Positions 26,342 through 35,046 of a DNA stretch of 64,000 bases are shown here, piece after piece. Below the pieces are notes generated by a model that worked only from the letters and a program-made list of their open reading frames with translations, was not told where the DNA came from and ran no database searches. The position numbers were made by a program, and so were the translations under genes. This stretch comes from Saccharothrix deserti (GTDB taxonomy: Bacteria > Actinomycetota > Actinomycetes > Mycobacteriales > Pseudonocardiaceae), in the NCBI RefSeq assembly GCF_009769385.1, contig NZ_VKAB01000034.1:42559-106558 (forward strand). The letters run 5' to 3'. Within the stretch, counting starts at the first letter, position 1. Each line of letters opens with the position of its first letter.

Positions 26342-27238
26342 GTGTCTCCTCCACATGTGTCCCGTCGCCTCTTCCTGGCAGCCGGCCTGGGCGCCGGGCT
26401 CGCCGCGGCGGGTTGCAGCACGGTCGACCTGTCCGCCGAGCGGGATGGCGGCAACCTGCTGGAACGCCTGCGCGCCACAGGTGAGGTGCGGATGGGTTTC
26501 GCCAACGAGGCCCCCTACGGCTACGTCGACAGCCGGGGCGAGCTGACCGGGGAGGCGCCCGAGGTCGCCAAGGCGGTCTTCCGCAGACTCGGCGTGACCA
26601 GCTTCGTGCCCGCGCTGTCGGACTTCGGTGCGCTGATCCCCGGTCTGCGCGCCGGGCTGTTCGACGTCATCGCCGCGGGCATGTTCATCACCCCGGCCCG
26701 GTGCGAGCAGATCCTGTTCTCCGACCCGGACTACAACGCGCCCGAAGCGCTGCTGGTGCGCCGCGAGGACGTCGGGCGGTTCACCAAGCTGGAGGACTTC
26801 GCCCGCGACGACAGCACGAGACTCGGCGTGCTGCTGGGCAGCTTCGAGGCCGACGTCGCCGCCGGGTACGGGGTGCCAGCCGACCGGACGGTCACGTTCC
26901 CCACCCAGGCGGGCGGTGTCGACGGTCTGCTGGCCGGTCGCGCGGACGGCTTCCTGCTCACCGCCGTCTCGCTGCGCGACGCGATGGCCCGCCGGCCGGA
27001 CGCGGCGGTGGAGCTGACCGAGCCGTTCGTGCCGGTGCTGGACGGCGTCGAGCAGTACGGCGCGGGCGGGTTCGGCTTCCGGCCCGACCAGCGGCGGCTG
27101 CGCGACGCGTTCAACGTCGAGTTGGCCGCGCTCAAGCGCAGCGGTGAGCTGCTGGAGATCGTCCGACCGTTCGGGTTCACCGAGTTCGAGATGACCGACC
27201 TCACCGCGGACCGGCTCTGCCGGGCCGGCACGGCGTGA
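26342..27238 (+). CDS. ehuB: Ectoine/hydroxyectoine ABC transporter substrate-binding lipoprotein
   Basis: A 298-residue solute-binding protein of the family 3 (polar amino acid) type. The N-terminus has a twin-arginine motif (SRRLFLAAG) and a lipobox (LAAAGC), so it is probably a Tat-exported lipoprotein. The mature part has VRMGFANEAPYGYVDSRGEL, TGEAPEVAKAVFRRLGV and GLFDVIAAGMFITPARC, all close to EhuB proteins that bind ectoine and hydroxyectoine. It would capture these compatible solutes for uptake by the genes downstream. The GTG at 26342 is the assigned start; GTG 26357 is possible. No ectoine synthesis genes are in the window. Confidence 0.86.
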   Translation: MSPPHVSRRLFLAAGLGAGLAAAGCSTVDLSAERDGGNLLERLRATGEVRMGFANEAPYGYVDSRGELTGEAPEVAKAVFRRLGVTSFVPALSDFGALIPGLRAGLFDVIAAGMFITPARCEQILFSDPDYNAPEALLVRREDVGRFTKLEDFARDDSTRLGVLLGSFEADVAAGYGVPADRTVTFPTQAGGVDGLLAGRADGFLLTAVSLRDAMARRPDAAVELTEPFVPVLDGVEQYGAGGFGFRPDQRRLRDAFNVELAALKRSGELLEIVRPFGFTEFEMTDLTADRLCRAGTA

Positions 27239-27254
27239 GGGGAAGGGTCACCCC

Positions 27255-27614
27255 ATGTCAACAGGTCTGTGGCTGCGCCTGCTCGACGGGCTGTTCGTCA
27301 CCCTGGAACTGACGTTGTTCGGCGCGGCGCTCGGCCTGGTGTTCGCGTTCGCCGCCGGGCTCGCCCGGCTGTCGGGGAACCGGCTGGTGCGCGGCGTCGC
27401 ACTGACCTACACCGAGGGCTTCCGCGGGCTGCCCGCGCTCGTCGTGCTGTTCTGGCTCGTGTTCGCCCTGCCCGGCCTCGGCTTCCAACTGGAGCCGCTG
27501 TTCGCCGGCGTGCTGGCCCTGTCGCTCAACATCGGCGCGTACGGCGCGGAGGTCGTGCGCGGCGCGGCCTCGATGGGCCGTACCGGATCCCTGACTGTCG
27601 AGGGGGCACGATGA
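27255..27614 (+). CDS. ehuC: Ectoine ABC permease EhuC, shortened by an internal deletion
   Basis: Only 119 residues, where EhuC proteins are about 220. The N-terminal half is intact through the first membrane helices (LLDGLFVTLELTLFGAALGL, GFRGLPALVVLFWLVFALPG) up to LNIGAYGAEVVRGA. In intact members this is followed by the EAA loop that docks to the ATPase (AEVVRGA..AVP.GQ.EAA..L) and two further helices; here the sequence jumps to a 15-residue tail, ASMGRTGSLTVEGAR. The stop still overlaps the ehuD start (ATGA), so an in-frame internal deletion is more likely than random truncation. Without the EAA loop it should not couple to EhuA. Either EhuD works alone, or the transporter is dead. Confidence 0.75.
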   Translation: MSTGLWLRLLDGLFVTLELTLFGAALGLVFAFAAGLARLSGNRLVRGVALTYTEGFRGLPALVVLFWLVFALPGLGFQLEPLFAGVLALSLNIGAYGAEVVRGAASMGRTGSLTVEGAR

Positions 27615-28270
27615 CGTTCGAATGGCAGGCCGCCTGGGAGGCGGTGCCGTCCCTGCTGCGCGGTCTGGTGACCGCACTCCAAGCCGCCGCGCTCGGCTAC
27701 CTGATCGCGTTGGTGCTGGGCCTGGTCTTCGCGTTGCTGCGCCGCAGCCCCCAGCGCTGGATCAGGCTGCCGGTCGCGTTCTTCGTGGAGTTCGTCCGCT
27801 CCACGCCGTTGCTCGTGCAGCTGTTCTTCCTGTTCTTCGTGCTGCCCACGGTCGGCATCGAGCTGTCCGCGATGGCGACCGGCGCGATCGGCCTCGGCGT
27901 GCACTACGCGACCTACACCTCGGAGGTGTACCGCGCGGGCATCGACGGGGTCCCCGCCGGCCAGTGGGAGGCCGCCAAGGCGCTCAGCCTGTCCCGCGGC
28001 CGAACCTGGACCAGGGTCGTCCTGCCGCAGGCCGTGCCGCGGGTGGTGCCCGCGCTGGGCAACTACGCCATCGCGTTGTTCAAGGACACGCCCCAGCTCA
28101 CCGTCATCACCGTCGCCGAAGTCCTCAGCGTGGTGAAGGCGGTCGGCGCGCAGAGCTTCCGGTACCTGGAGCTGATCACCGTGGCCGGGGTGCTGTACCT
28201 GATCACCGCCCTCGTCATCGCGTGGCCGGTGCGGGTCCTGGAACGCCGGTACCGAAGGGAAAGCGCATGA
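27611..28270 (+). CDS. ehuD: Ectoine/hydroxyectoine ABC transporter permease
   Basis: A full-length, 219-residue HisM-type permease with five predicted membrane helices. The conserved FFVEFVRSTPLLVQLFFLFFVLP and the EAA loop (GIDGVPAGQWEAAKALSLS, then RVVLPQAVPRVVPALGN) that contacts the ATPase are both present. Together with EhuC it should form the membrane channel for ectoine uptake. It overlaps ehuC upstream and ehuA downstream by ATGA, so the operon is translationally coupled. It is the only intact permease of the set. Confidence 0.86.
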   Translation: MTFEWQAAWEAVPSLLRGLVTALQAAALGYLIALVLGLVFALLRRSPQRWIRLPVAFFVEFVRSTPLLVQLFFLFFVLPTVGIELSAMATGAIGLGVHYATYTSEVYRAGIDGVPAGQWEAAKALSLSRGRTWTRVVLPQAVPRVVPALGNYAIALFKDTPQLTVITVAEVLSVVKAVGAQSFRYLELITVAGVLYLITALVIAWPVRVLERRYRRESA

Positions 28271-29040
28271 CCGCGTTGATCACGTTCGACCGGGTTGGCA
28301 AGCGGTTCGGGAACGCCGTCGTGCTCGACGACCTGTCCTTCGGCGTCCGCGCGGGTGAGCGGGTCACCCTGATCGGGCCCAGCGGGTCCGGCAAGACGAC
28401 CATCCTGCGCATGCTGATGACGCTCACCCGCCCGGACGACGGGACGATCACCCTGGCCGGTGAGCCGCTGTTCCACGAGCGGCGCGGCGACACCCTCGTG
28501 CCGGCCGGTGAACGGCACCTGCGGGCGATGCGCCGGCACACCACGATGGTGTTCCAGCAGTACAACCTGTTCCCGAACATGAGGGTGCTGCGCAACGTCA
28601 CCGAAGCGCCGGTCCACGTGCTCGGGCTACCGCCGGAACAAGCGGAGGAACGCGCGCGGGAACTGCTGGGCATGGTGGGGCTGGCGGGCAAGCTCGACGC
28701 CTACCCGTCGCAGCTGTCCGGCGGCCAGCAGCAGCGCGTCGCGATCGCCCGCGCGCTGGCCATGCGGCCGGACGTGCTGCTGCTGGACGAGGTGACCTCC
28801 GCGCTCGACCCCGAACTGGCCGCCGAGGTGCTCGACGTGCTGCGGGACGTCGCGCGGACGTTCGACGTGACCATGCTGTGCGTGACCCACGCGATGAAGT
28901 TCGCGCGCGACGTGTCGGACCGCGTGCTGATGTTCAACGAGGGCAGGATCATCGAGTCGGCGCCGCCGGGCGAGCTGTTCGACGCGCCCACGCAGGAACG
29001 CACCAAGCGGTTCCTGCGTTCGGTGATCGACGAGTCCTGA
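28267..29040 (+). CDS. ehuA: Ectoine/hydroxyectoine ABC transporter ATP-binding protein
   Basis: A 257-residue polar-amino-acid-type ABC ATPase with Walker A LIGPSGSGKTTILRML, Q loop MVFQQYNLFPNM, signature SQLSGGQQQRVAIARALA, Walker B VLLLDEVTSALDPEL and the switch histidine in CVTHAMKFARDV. It should power the EhuBCD importer from the inner membrane face. It is the last gene of the ehu operon and is convergent with the rhamnulokinase gene, 17 bp away. Confidence 0.9.
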   Translation: MTALITFDRVGKRFGNAVVLDDLSFGVRAGERVTLIGPSGSGKTTILRMLMTLTRPDDGTITLAGEPLFHERRGDTLVPAGERHLRAMRRHTTMVFQQYNLFPNMRVLRNVTEAPVHVLGLPPEQAEERARELLGMVGLAGKLDAYPSQLSGGQQQRVAIARALAMRPDVLLLDEVTSALDPELAAEVLDVLRDVARTFDVTMLCVTHAMKFARDVSDRVLMFNEGRIIESAPPGELFDAPTQERTKRFLRSVIDES

Positions 29041-29057
29041 GGGCCCGTCGGCACGCC

Positions 29058-30548
29058 CTACGTCGCGCTCACGCCCCTGCTGCGGGCCTCGGCCGCCGAC
29101 CACTCACCGCCGTCGCCCGACGGTGTGAACCGGCGTGGCTCGTGGGTGGAGCGGATCAGTGCGCGCATGGCGGCGACGTCGGGCAGGTCCACACCCAGCG
29201 TGCGGGCTTGGACGAGCACGTTGCCGAGAGCGGCTGCCTCGACCGGACCGGCCAGGACCGGGACGCCGCAGGCGTCGGCGGTCAGCTGGCACAGCAGGTC
29301 GTTGCGCGCGCCGCCGCCGACGACGTGCACCACGTCGACCGGTCGGCCCGACAGCGCCGCGGCCTGCCGGACGGTCCGGCGGTACGCCAGGGCGAGGCTG
29401 TCCAGGATGCAGCGGACGATCTCCGCCGGCGTGGCGGGAGGGCGCTGCCCGGTGTCACGGCAGGCTTTCCCGATGCGGGCGACCATGTCGCCGGGCGGGA
29501 GGAACACCGGCGCGTCGATGTCCACCACGGCACGAAGCCGGGGCACCGCCGCCGCCTCGGCTAGCAGGCTCGTCAGGTCCGCCGGCACCCCGCGGACCTC
29601 CCACGTGCGCAGCGTCTCGGACAGCACCCACAGCCCCATCACGTTGCGGAGGAAGCGGATGCTGCCGTCGACACCGCCCTCGTTGGTGAAGTTGGCCGCC
29701 ATCGCCTCGGCCGACAGCACCGGCTCGTCCAGCTCCACCCCCACGAGGGACCACGTGCCCGACGAGATGTAGGCGTAGTTGGTTCCCGGCTCCGCGGGCA
29801 CACCGACGACGGCCGACGCGGTGTCGTGGGAACCGACCGCGACCACCGGCAGCCGCGGTACCGACAGGTCGTCCGCGACTTCGGGCACCAGCGGACCGAT
29901 GACCTCTCCCGGCGACCGCAACGGCGGCAGCAGGCGGGCCGGGACGCCCACCTTGTCGGCGAGGTCGACAGCCCACGTGCGGGCGCGCACGTCGTAGAGC
30001 TGGGTGGTGGACGCGTTGGTGCGCTCGGCGCCGATCTCCCCGGTGAGCCAGTAGGCGATCAGGTCGGGGATCAGCAGCGCGGTCTCGGCGCAGCCCAGGC
30101 GGGGGCCGCCCACCTCGGTCACGAGCTGGTACAGCGTGTTGAACGGCAACTGCTGCAAGCCGGTCACGTCGTACAGCTCGTCATCCGGCACGATCGCGCG
30201 CACCCGCTGGATCGCGTCGGCCGTGCGCGCGTCGCGGTAGTGCACGGGGTTGCCCAGCAGCGCGCCGTCCCCATCCAGCAGCCCGTAGTCGACGGCCCAG
30301 GAGTCGATGCCGACACCCGCGATCGGGGCGGCCCGGTCGGCCGCCGCGATCCCGGCCAGGGTTTCCCGGTAGATGCCCAGGATGTCCCAGTGCAGCGTCG
30401 ACCCGCCGGGACGCGCGACGCGGACCGGACCGTTGGGGAACCGGTGCACCTCCTCCAGCGCGAGGTGCCCGGCTCCCACCGTGCCGACCATCACCCGGCC
30501 GCTGGTGGCGCCCAGGTCGACGGCGGCGACGCGGAGATCGCTGCTCAC
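29058..30548 (-). CDS. rhaB: L-rhamnulokinase
   Basis: A 496-residue FGGY-family sugar kinase. Visible motifs are VAAVDLGATSGRVMVG (phosphate 1), GVGIDSWAVDYGLLD, PVHYRDART, VVAVGSHDTASAVVG with the catalytic aspartate, AYISSGTWSLVGVE and the adenosine motif VVHVVGGGARNDLLCQL. These fit rhamnulokinase, which phosphorylates L-rhamnulose at O1. The GTG at 30548 overlaps the stop of the aldolase gene (GTGA). It is the last gene of the rhamnose operon. Confidence 0.9.
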   Translation of the reverse strand: MSSDLRVAAVDLGATSGRVMVGTVGAGHLALEEVHRFPNGPVRVARPGGSTLHWDILGIYRETLAGIAAADRAAPIAGVGIDSWAVDYGLLDGDGALLGNPVHYRDARTADAIQRVRAIVPDDELYDVTGLQQLPFNTLYQLVTEVGGPRLGCAETALLIPDLIAYWLTGEIGAERTNASTTQLYDVRARTWAVDLADKVGVPARLLPPLRSPGEVIGPLVPEVADDLSVPRLPVVAVGSHDTASAVVGVPAEPGTNYAYISSGTWSLVGVELDEPVLSAEAMAANFTNEGGVDGSIRFLRNVMGLWVLSETLRTWEVRGVPADLTSLLAEAAAVPRLRAVVDIDAPVFLPPGDMVARIGKACRDTGQRPPATPAEIVRCILDSLALAYRRTVRQAAALSGRPVDVVHVVGGGARNDLLCQLTADACGVPVLAGPVEAAALGNVLVQARTLGVDLPDVAAMRALIRSTHEPRRFTPSGDGGEWSAAEARSRGVSAT

Positions 30549-32581
30549 CGGAGGAATCCGGCGGCGACGCCCGCGTCGACGGGGATGTGCAGGCCGGTCG
30601 TGTGGCTGAGTTCGTCCGTGGTGAGGACGAACACCGCGGCGGCCACGTTCTCGGGCAGCACCTCCCGCTTGAGGATGGTGCGCTGCGCGTAGAACTTGCC
30701 CAGTTCGGACTCCGGCACGCCGTAGACCGCGGCCCGCTGCGCGCCCCAGCCCTTGGCGAAGATGCCGGAGCCGCGGACCACGCCGTCGGGGTTGACGCCG
30801 TTGACCCGGATGCCGTGCTCGCCCAGTTCCGCGGCCAGCAACCGCACCTGGTGCGCCTGGTCGGCCTTGGCCGCGCCGTAGGCGAGGTTGTTGGGCCCGG
30901 CGAACACCGAGTTCTTCGACGAGATGTAGACGATGTCACCGCCGAAGCCCTGGTCGATCATCGCCTTCGCGGCGGCCCGCGAGACCAGGAACGAACCCTT
31001 GGCCATCACGTCGTGCTGCAGGTCCCAGTCGCGCTCGGTCGTCTCCAACAGCGACTTGGAGATCGACAGGCCGGCGTTGTTCACCACCAGGTCGACCCCG
31101 CCGAAGGCGAGCGCCGCCGCGTCCACCGCGGCTTGGACGGCGTCGGCGTCGGTGACGTCGGCGGTGACCGCGATCGCCCGGTCGCTGCCGCCGATCCCCT
31201 CGGCCACCGCCGACGCGGCGGCCGTGTCGAGGTCCGCGACCACCACGCAGGCGCCTTCCGCGCCCAACCGCTCCGCGATGGCCTTGCCGATGCCCGAACC
31301 GGCGCCGGTAACCAGTGCGACGCGGCCGGCCAGCGGCTTCGGCTTGGGCATCCGCTGGAGCTTGGCCTCCTCCAGCGCCCAGTACTCGATCCGGAACTTC
31401 TCGCTCTCCGGGATGGGCGCGTAGGTCGAGACCGCTTCGGCGCCGCGCATCACGTTGATGGCGTTGAGGTAGAACTCGCCCGCCACGCGCGCGGTCTGCT
31501 TGTCCTTGCCGAACGAGAACATGCCCACACCGGGCACCAGCACGATCGCCGGGTCTGCGCCGCGCATCGGCGGGCTGTCCGGGGTGGCGTGCCGCTCGTA
31601 GTAGGCGGCGTAGTCGGCCCGGTAGGCCTGGTGCAGTTCCCTGAGCCTCGCCACGACGTCCTCGATCGGCGTCGACGGGGGCAGGTCCACCACGAGCGGG
31701 CGGACCTTGGTGCGCAGGAAGTGGTCCGGGCACGAGGTGCCCAGCGCGGCCAGCGGCAGCAGCTTCTCGCTCGCGCAGAAGTCGAGCACCACGTCGGTGT
31801 CGGTGTAGTGGCCGACCTGCCGGTGGTCGGTGGACGCCAGGCCGCGGACGACCGGTGCCAGCGCCGCGGCCCTGGCGTGCCGCTCCACGACCGGCAGCGG
31901 CTCGTAACCGGGGACGACCGCGCCGAACGGGTCGGCCTTGCCGCGTTCGGCGATGAACCGCTCGGCCGTGCGGATGATGTCGAGCGAGTTGCGCTCGCAC
32001 TCCTCGGACGTCGCGCCCCACGCGGTGATGCCGTGCCCGCCCAGGATCACGCCGATGGCCTGCGGGTTGGCCTTCTTCACCGCGGCGATGTCCAGGCCGA
32101 GCTGGAAGCCGGGCCGGCGCCAGTCCACCCAGGCCACCCGGTCGCCGAAGCACTCCTTCGTCAGCGCCTGGCCGTCCGCGGCGGTGGCCAGGGCGATACC
32201 GGAGTCGGGGTGCAGGTGGTCGACGTGCGCGGCGTCGACCAAGCCGTGCATGGCGGTGTCGATGGACGGCGCGGCGCCTCCCCTGCCGTGCAGGCAGTAG
32301 TCGAACGCGGCCACCATCTCGTCCTCGCGGTCGACGCCGGGGTAGACGTCGACGAGCGCCCGGAGGCGGTCCAGCCGCAGGACGGCGAGGCCCGCCTCGG
32401 TCAGGGTGCCGAGGTCTCCCCCGGAGCCCTTGACCCACAGCAGGTCCGTCTCCTCCCCGGTCACCGGGTCGAGCGCGGCGGCCTTGGCGGAGGTGTTGCC
32501 CCCGGCGTAGTTGGTGTTGCGCGGGTCCGCGCCGAGCGCGTTGCTGCGCGCGATGAGGTCGGCGACGGTATCGGTGGTCAT
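30545..32581 (-). CDS. rhaD: Bifunctional rhamnulose-1-phosphate aldolase / L-lactaldehyde dehydrogenase
   Basis: A 678-residue fusion of a class II aldolase (about residues 1-400) and a short-chain dehydrogenase (about 415-678). The aldolase part has NTNYAGGNTSAK, the metal histidines in HVDHLHPDSGIAL and VILGGHGITAWG. The SDR part has the nucleotide loop VTGAGSGIGKAIAERLG, NNAGLSISKSLL and the catalytic YGAAK. The enzyme splits L-rhamnulose 1-phosphate to DHAP and L-lactaldehyde, and the SDR part is expected to oxidise lactaldehyde to lactate. ATG 32581 is preferred over the in-frame GTG at 32617, because homologues begin close to this point and a GAGGGA box lies 10 nt upstream. Confidence 0.9.
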   Translation of the reverse strand: MTTDTVADLIARSNALGADPRNTNYAGGNTSAKAAALDPVTGEETDLLWVKGSGGDLGTLTEAGLAVLRLDRLRALVDVYPGVDREDEMVAAFDYCLHGRGGAAPSIDTAMHGLVDAAHVDHLHPDSGIALATAADGQALTKECFGDRVAWVDWRRPGFQLGLDIAAVKKANPQAIGVILGGHGITAWGATSEECERNSLDIIRTAERFIAERGKADPFGAVVPGYEPLPVVERHARAAALAPVVRGLASTDHRQVGHYTDTDVVLDFCASEKLLPLAALGTSCPDHFLRTKVRPLVVDLPPSTPIEDVVARLRELHQAYRADYAAYYERHATPDSPPMRGADPAIVLVPGVGMFSFGKDKQTARVAGEFYLNAINVMRGAEAVSTYAPIPESEKFRIEYWALEEAKLQRMPKPKPLAGRVALVTGAGSGIGKAIAERLGAEGACVVVADLDTAAASAVAEGIGGSDRAIAVTADVTDADAVQAAVDAAALAFGGVDLVVNNAGLSISKSLLETTERDWDLQHDVMAKGSFLVSRAAAKAMIDQGFGGDIVYISSKNSVFAGPNNLAYGAAKADQAHQVRLLAAELGEHGIRVNGVNPDGVVRGSGIFAKGWGAQRAAVYGVPESELGKFYAQRTILKREVLPENVAAAVFVLTTDELSHTTGLHIPVDAGVAAGFLR

Positions 32582-32619
32582 CTCCGTGGTGTCCCTCGGT
32601 TCGTTCTTCGGCGCCACGC

Positions 32620-33795
32620 TCAGGCGCCCCAGCCGGCCTGCGGTCCGTGTGCCCGCTCGGCCTCGATCTGCTTCTGGTACCCGCTGCGCCGGTACGCGGC
32701 GACCGGGTCGGGGTCCAGCCCCGACTCTTCCCGGACCTCGGCGAGCAGCGGCCGCACGTCGGTGTTGAAGGCGTCCATCAGCACCGCGTTGGCGCCCAGG
32801 ACGTCACCCTCCTGCTGTGCGGTCCGCAGTGCCTCGCGGTCCACCAGGAGCGCCTTGGCGGTGGCCTCCTGGACGTTCATCACCGAACGGATGACCGCCG
32901 GGATCTTCGCCTCGATGTTGTGGCACTGGTCGAGCATGAAGTTGATGCCGTACGCCGGGTCCAACGCGTCCGCCCGGACGATCTCGTTCATGATCCGGAA
33001 CAGCTGGAACGGGTCGGCCGCGCCCGCCATCAGGTCGTCGTCGGCGTAGAAGCGGGAGTTGAAGTCGAACGCGCCCAGCTTGTCCTGCCGCAGCAGGAAC
33101 GCGACGATGAACTCGATGTTGGTGCCGGGTGCGTGGTGCCCGGTGTCGATGACCACCGTCGCCTTCGGCCCCAGTTCCACGCAGTGCGCGTAGGCCGTGC
33201 CCCAGTCCGGGACGTCCGTGGCGTAGAAGGCCGGTTCGAAGAGCTTGTACTCCAACAGCATCCGCTGGCCGTCGCCCAACCGCGCGTAGGTCTCGCGCAG
33301 CGCCTCGGCGAGCCGGTCCTGCCGGTCGCGCAGGTCGTCCTGGCCGGGGTAGTTGAGCCCGTCGGCGAACCACAGCTTGAGGTCGCGCGACCCGGTGGCG
33401 TCCATGATGGAGATCGCTTCGAGCAGGTGGTCGGTCGCCTTGCGGCGGATGCCCGGGTCCGGGTTCGTCACCGAACCGAGCTTGTAGTCGTCGTCCTGGA
33501 AGACGTTGGTGTTGATCGCGCCGAGTCCGACGCCGAGGTCGGCGGCGTAGCGCGACAGGGCGGCGTAGTCGTCCACCTTGTCCCACGGGATGTGGAGCGA
33601 GACGGTCGGCGCCACGCCGGTGAACCGGTGGACCGTCGCGGCGTCCGCGATCTTCTCCTCGGGATCGCGCGGAACACCGGCTTGGGCGAACACCTTGAAG
33701 CGGGTACCGGAGTTGCCGTACCCCCACGACGGCGTCTCGATCCGCTGGGTGCGCAGAGCTTGCTTCACGGCCTTCAGGTCAGGCACGTCGATCAC
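32620..33795 (-). CDS. rhaI: L-rhamnose isomerase
   Basis: A 391-residue TIM-barrel isomerase of the RhaI type found in actinomycetes and pseudomonads. Conserved segments include RIETPSWGYGNSGTRFKVF, LLEYKLFEPAFYATDVPDWG with metal-binding residues, VIDTGHHAPGTNIEFIVA and KLGAFDFNSRFYADDDL. It converts L-rhamnose to L-rhamnulose, the first intracellular step. The GTG at 33795 has a GAGGAG box only 2 nt away; GTG 33786 would be better spaced and would shorten the protein by three residues. It follows rhaS across a strong stem-loop and is the first enzyme gene of the operon. Confidence 0.9.
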   Translation of the reverse strand: MIDVPDLKAVKQALRTQRIETPSWGYGNSGTRFKVFAQAGVPRDPEEKIADAATVHRFTGVAPTVSLHIPWDKVDDYAALSRYAADLGVGLGAINTNVFQDDDYKLGSVTNPDPGIRRKATDHLLEAISIMDATGSRDLKLWFADGLNYPGQDDLRDRQDRLAEALRETYARLGDGQRMLLEYKLFEPAFYATDVPDWGTAYAHCVELGPKATVVIDTGHHAPGTNIEFIVAFLLRQDKLGAFDFNSRFYADDDLMAGAADPFQLFRIMNEIVRADALDPAYGINFMLDQCHNIEAKIPAVIRSVMNVQEATAKALLVDREALRTAQQEGDVLGANAVLMDAFNTDVRPLLAEVREESGLDPDPVAAYRRSGYQKQIEAERAHGPQAGWGA

Positions 33796-33825
33796 ATCTC
33801 CTCAGCTGGCCCCTCTGGGGGAGGC

Positions 33826-33863
33826 ACCCCCGGTGCCGACGTCACGCGCACGGCACCGGGGGT
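33826..33863 (-). terminator. Intercistronic stem-loop between rhaS and rhaI
   Basis: A 13-bp perfect stem, ACCCCCGGTGCCG with its complement, and a 12-nt loop lie 24 nt after the rhaS stop on the coding strand. With no T-tract it is more likely a partial terminator or an mRNA-stabilising hairpin that raises binding-protein output over the enzymes. This arrangement is common behind solute-binding-protein genes. Confidence 0.65.
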
Positions 33864-33886
33864 ACGGCTGCAGACCCGGTCGCGGG

Positions 33887-34981
33887 TCAGAAATCGAACT
33901 GGTCGATGTTGCTCGCGTCGAACACCGTCGGCGGGCCGAGCACGATCGTGCCGTCCTTGCCGATGGTGTAGTCGCCGAGCTTGCCCGCGGTGAACTTCTC
34001 ACCCTCCGCGCCGGTGATCCGGCCCGACGCCAGGGACGCGCCCACGTGGGCCGCCAGGTAGCCGAGGTCGGCCGGGCTCCACAGCGCGAACGCCTTGACC
34101 GTGCCGTCCTTGACGAACGCCCGCATCTGGTTCGGCGTGCCGAGGCCGGTCAGCGCGACCTTGCCCTTGAACTCCGAGCCGGACAGGTACCGGGCCGCGG
34201 CGGCGACACCGACCGTGGTGGGCGAGATGATGCCCTTCAGGTCGGGGTAGGAGCGCAGCAGGCCCTGGGTCTCCTGGAACGACTTCTGGTCGTCGTCGTT
34301 GCCGTACGCGGTGGTCACCAATTCGATCTTGCTGTACTCGGGCTTGGTCAGCTCCTTCTTCATCAGCTCGATCCAGGCGTTCTGGTTCGTCGCGTTGGGG
34401 GTCGCCGACAGGACGGCGATCTTGCCCGCGCCGCCGATCTGCTCGGAGATCAGCTTGACCTGGTTCTCGGCGATGCCCTCGGCGGTCACCTGGTTGACGA
34501 ACGCGTCACGGCACTCCGGCTTGGTGTCCGAGTCGAAGGTGACGACCTTCGCCCCCGCCTTGCGGGCGTCGTTGAGCGCACCGCAGATCGCGTTCGGGTC
34601 GTTGGCCGACGTCACGATCACGTCGGTGCCCTGCTGCGACAGCGTGTTGATGTAGCTCACCTGCGAGGAGGCGTTGGCCTCGGACGGGCCGACCTCCTTG
34701 TACTCGCCCTTGAGCTCCTCCACCGCGGTCTTGCCGCCGTTGTCGGAGACGGTGAAGTACGGGTTGTTGACCTGCTTCGGCAGGAAGGCGATCTTGAGGC
34801 CTTCCTTGATCGGCGCGTTCGGGTCCGCCTGGCCGGTCGCCTGACCGGTCGCGTCACCGGCGCCGTCCTGACCGCCGCGGGTGGTGCCACCGCACGCAGC
34901 GGTGGCCAGCACCGCGGTGAGCGCTGTGGCGATGACGCCGATGCGAAGGCTGCGCCGGAACGCGGAATTGCGCAGTGACAT
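33887..34981 (-). CDS. rhaS: Rhamnose ABC transporter substrate-binding lipoprotein
   Basis: A 364-residue periplasmic-binding protein of the ribose/rhamnose (type I) fold. The N-terminal signal ends in a lipobox (LATAACGG). A Gly/Asp/Gln-rich spacer of about 25 residues leads to KIAFLPKQVNNPYFTVSDNGG, VTSANDPNAICGALNDARKAG, VVTFDSDTKPECRDAFVNQ and GLGTPNQMRAFVKDG, typical of RhaS sugar-binding lobes. It should deliver L-rhamnose to the two permeases encoded just upstream. The ATG at 34981 follows GGAAGGAA. Confidence 0.88.
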   Translation of the reverse strand: MSLRNSAFRRSLRIGVIATALTAVLATAACGGTTRGGQDGAGDATGQATGQADPNAPIKEGLKIAFLPKQVNNPYFTVSDNGGKTAVEELKGEYKEVGPSEANASSQVSYINTLSQQGTDVIVTSANDPNAICGALNDARKAGAKVVTFDSDTKPECRDAFVNQVTAEGIAENQVKLISEQIGGAGKIAVLSATPNATNQNAWIELMKKELTKPEYSKIELVTTAYGNDDDQKSFQETQGLLRSYPDLKGIISPTTVGVAAAARYLSGSEFKGKVALTGLGTPNQMRAFVKDGTVKAFALWSPADLGYLAAHVGASLASGRITGAEGEKFTAGKLGDYTIGKDGTIVLGPPTVFDASNIDQFDF

Positions 34982-35046
34982 GGGATTTCCTTCCTTACCG
35001 GCCGTCCTGGAGAACAGGCGGCACGCGTGGAGTCGACGGGGCTTGG

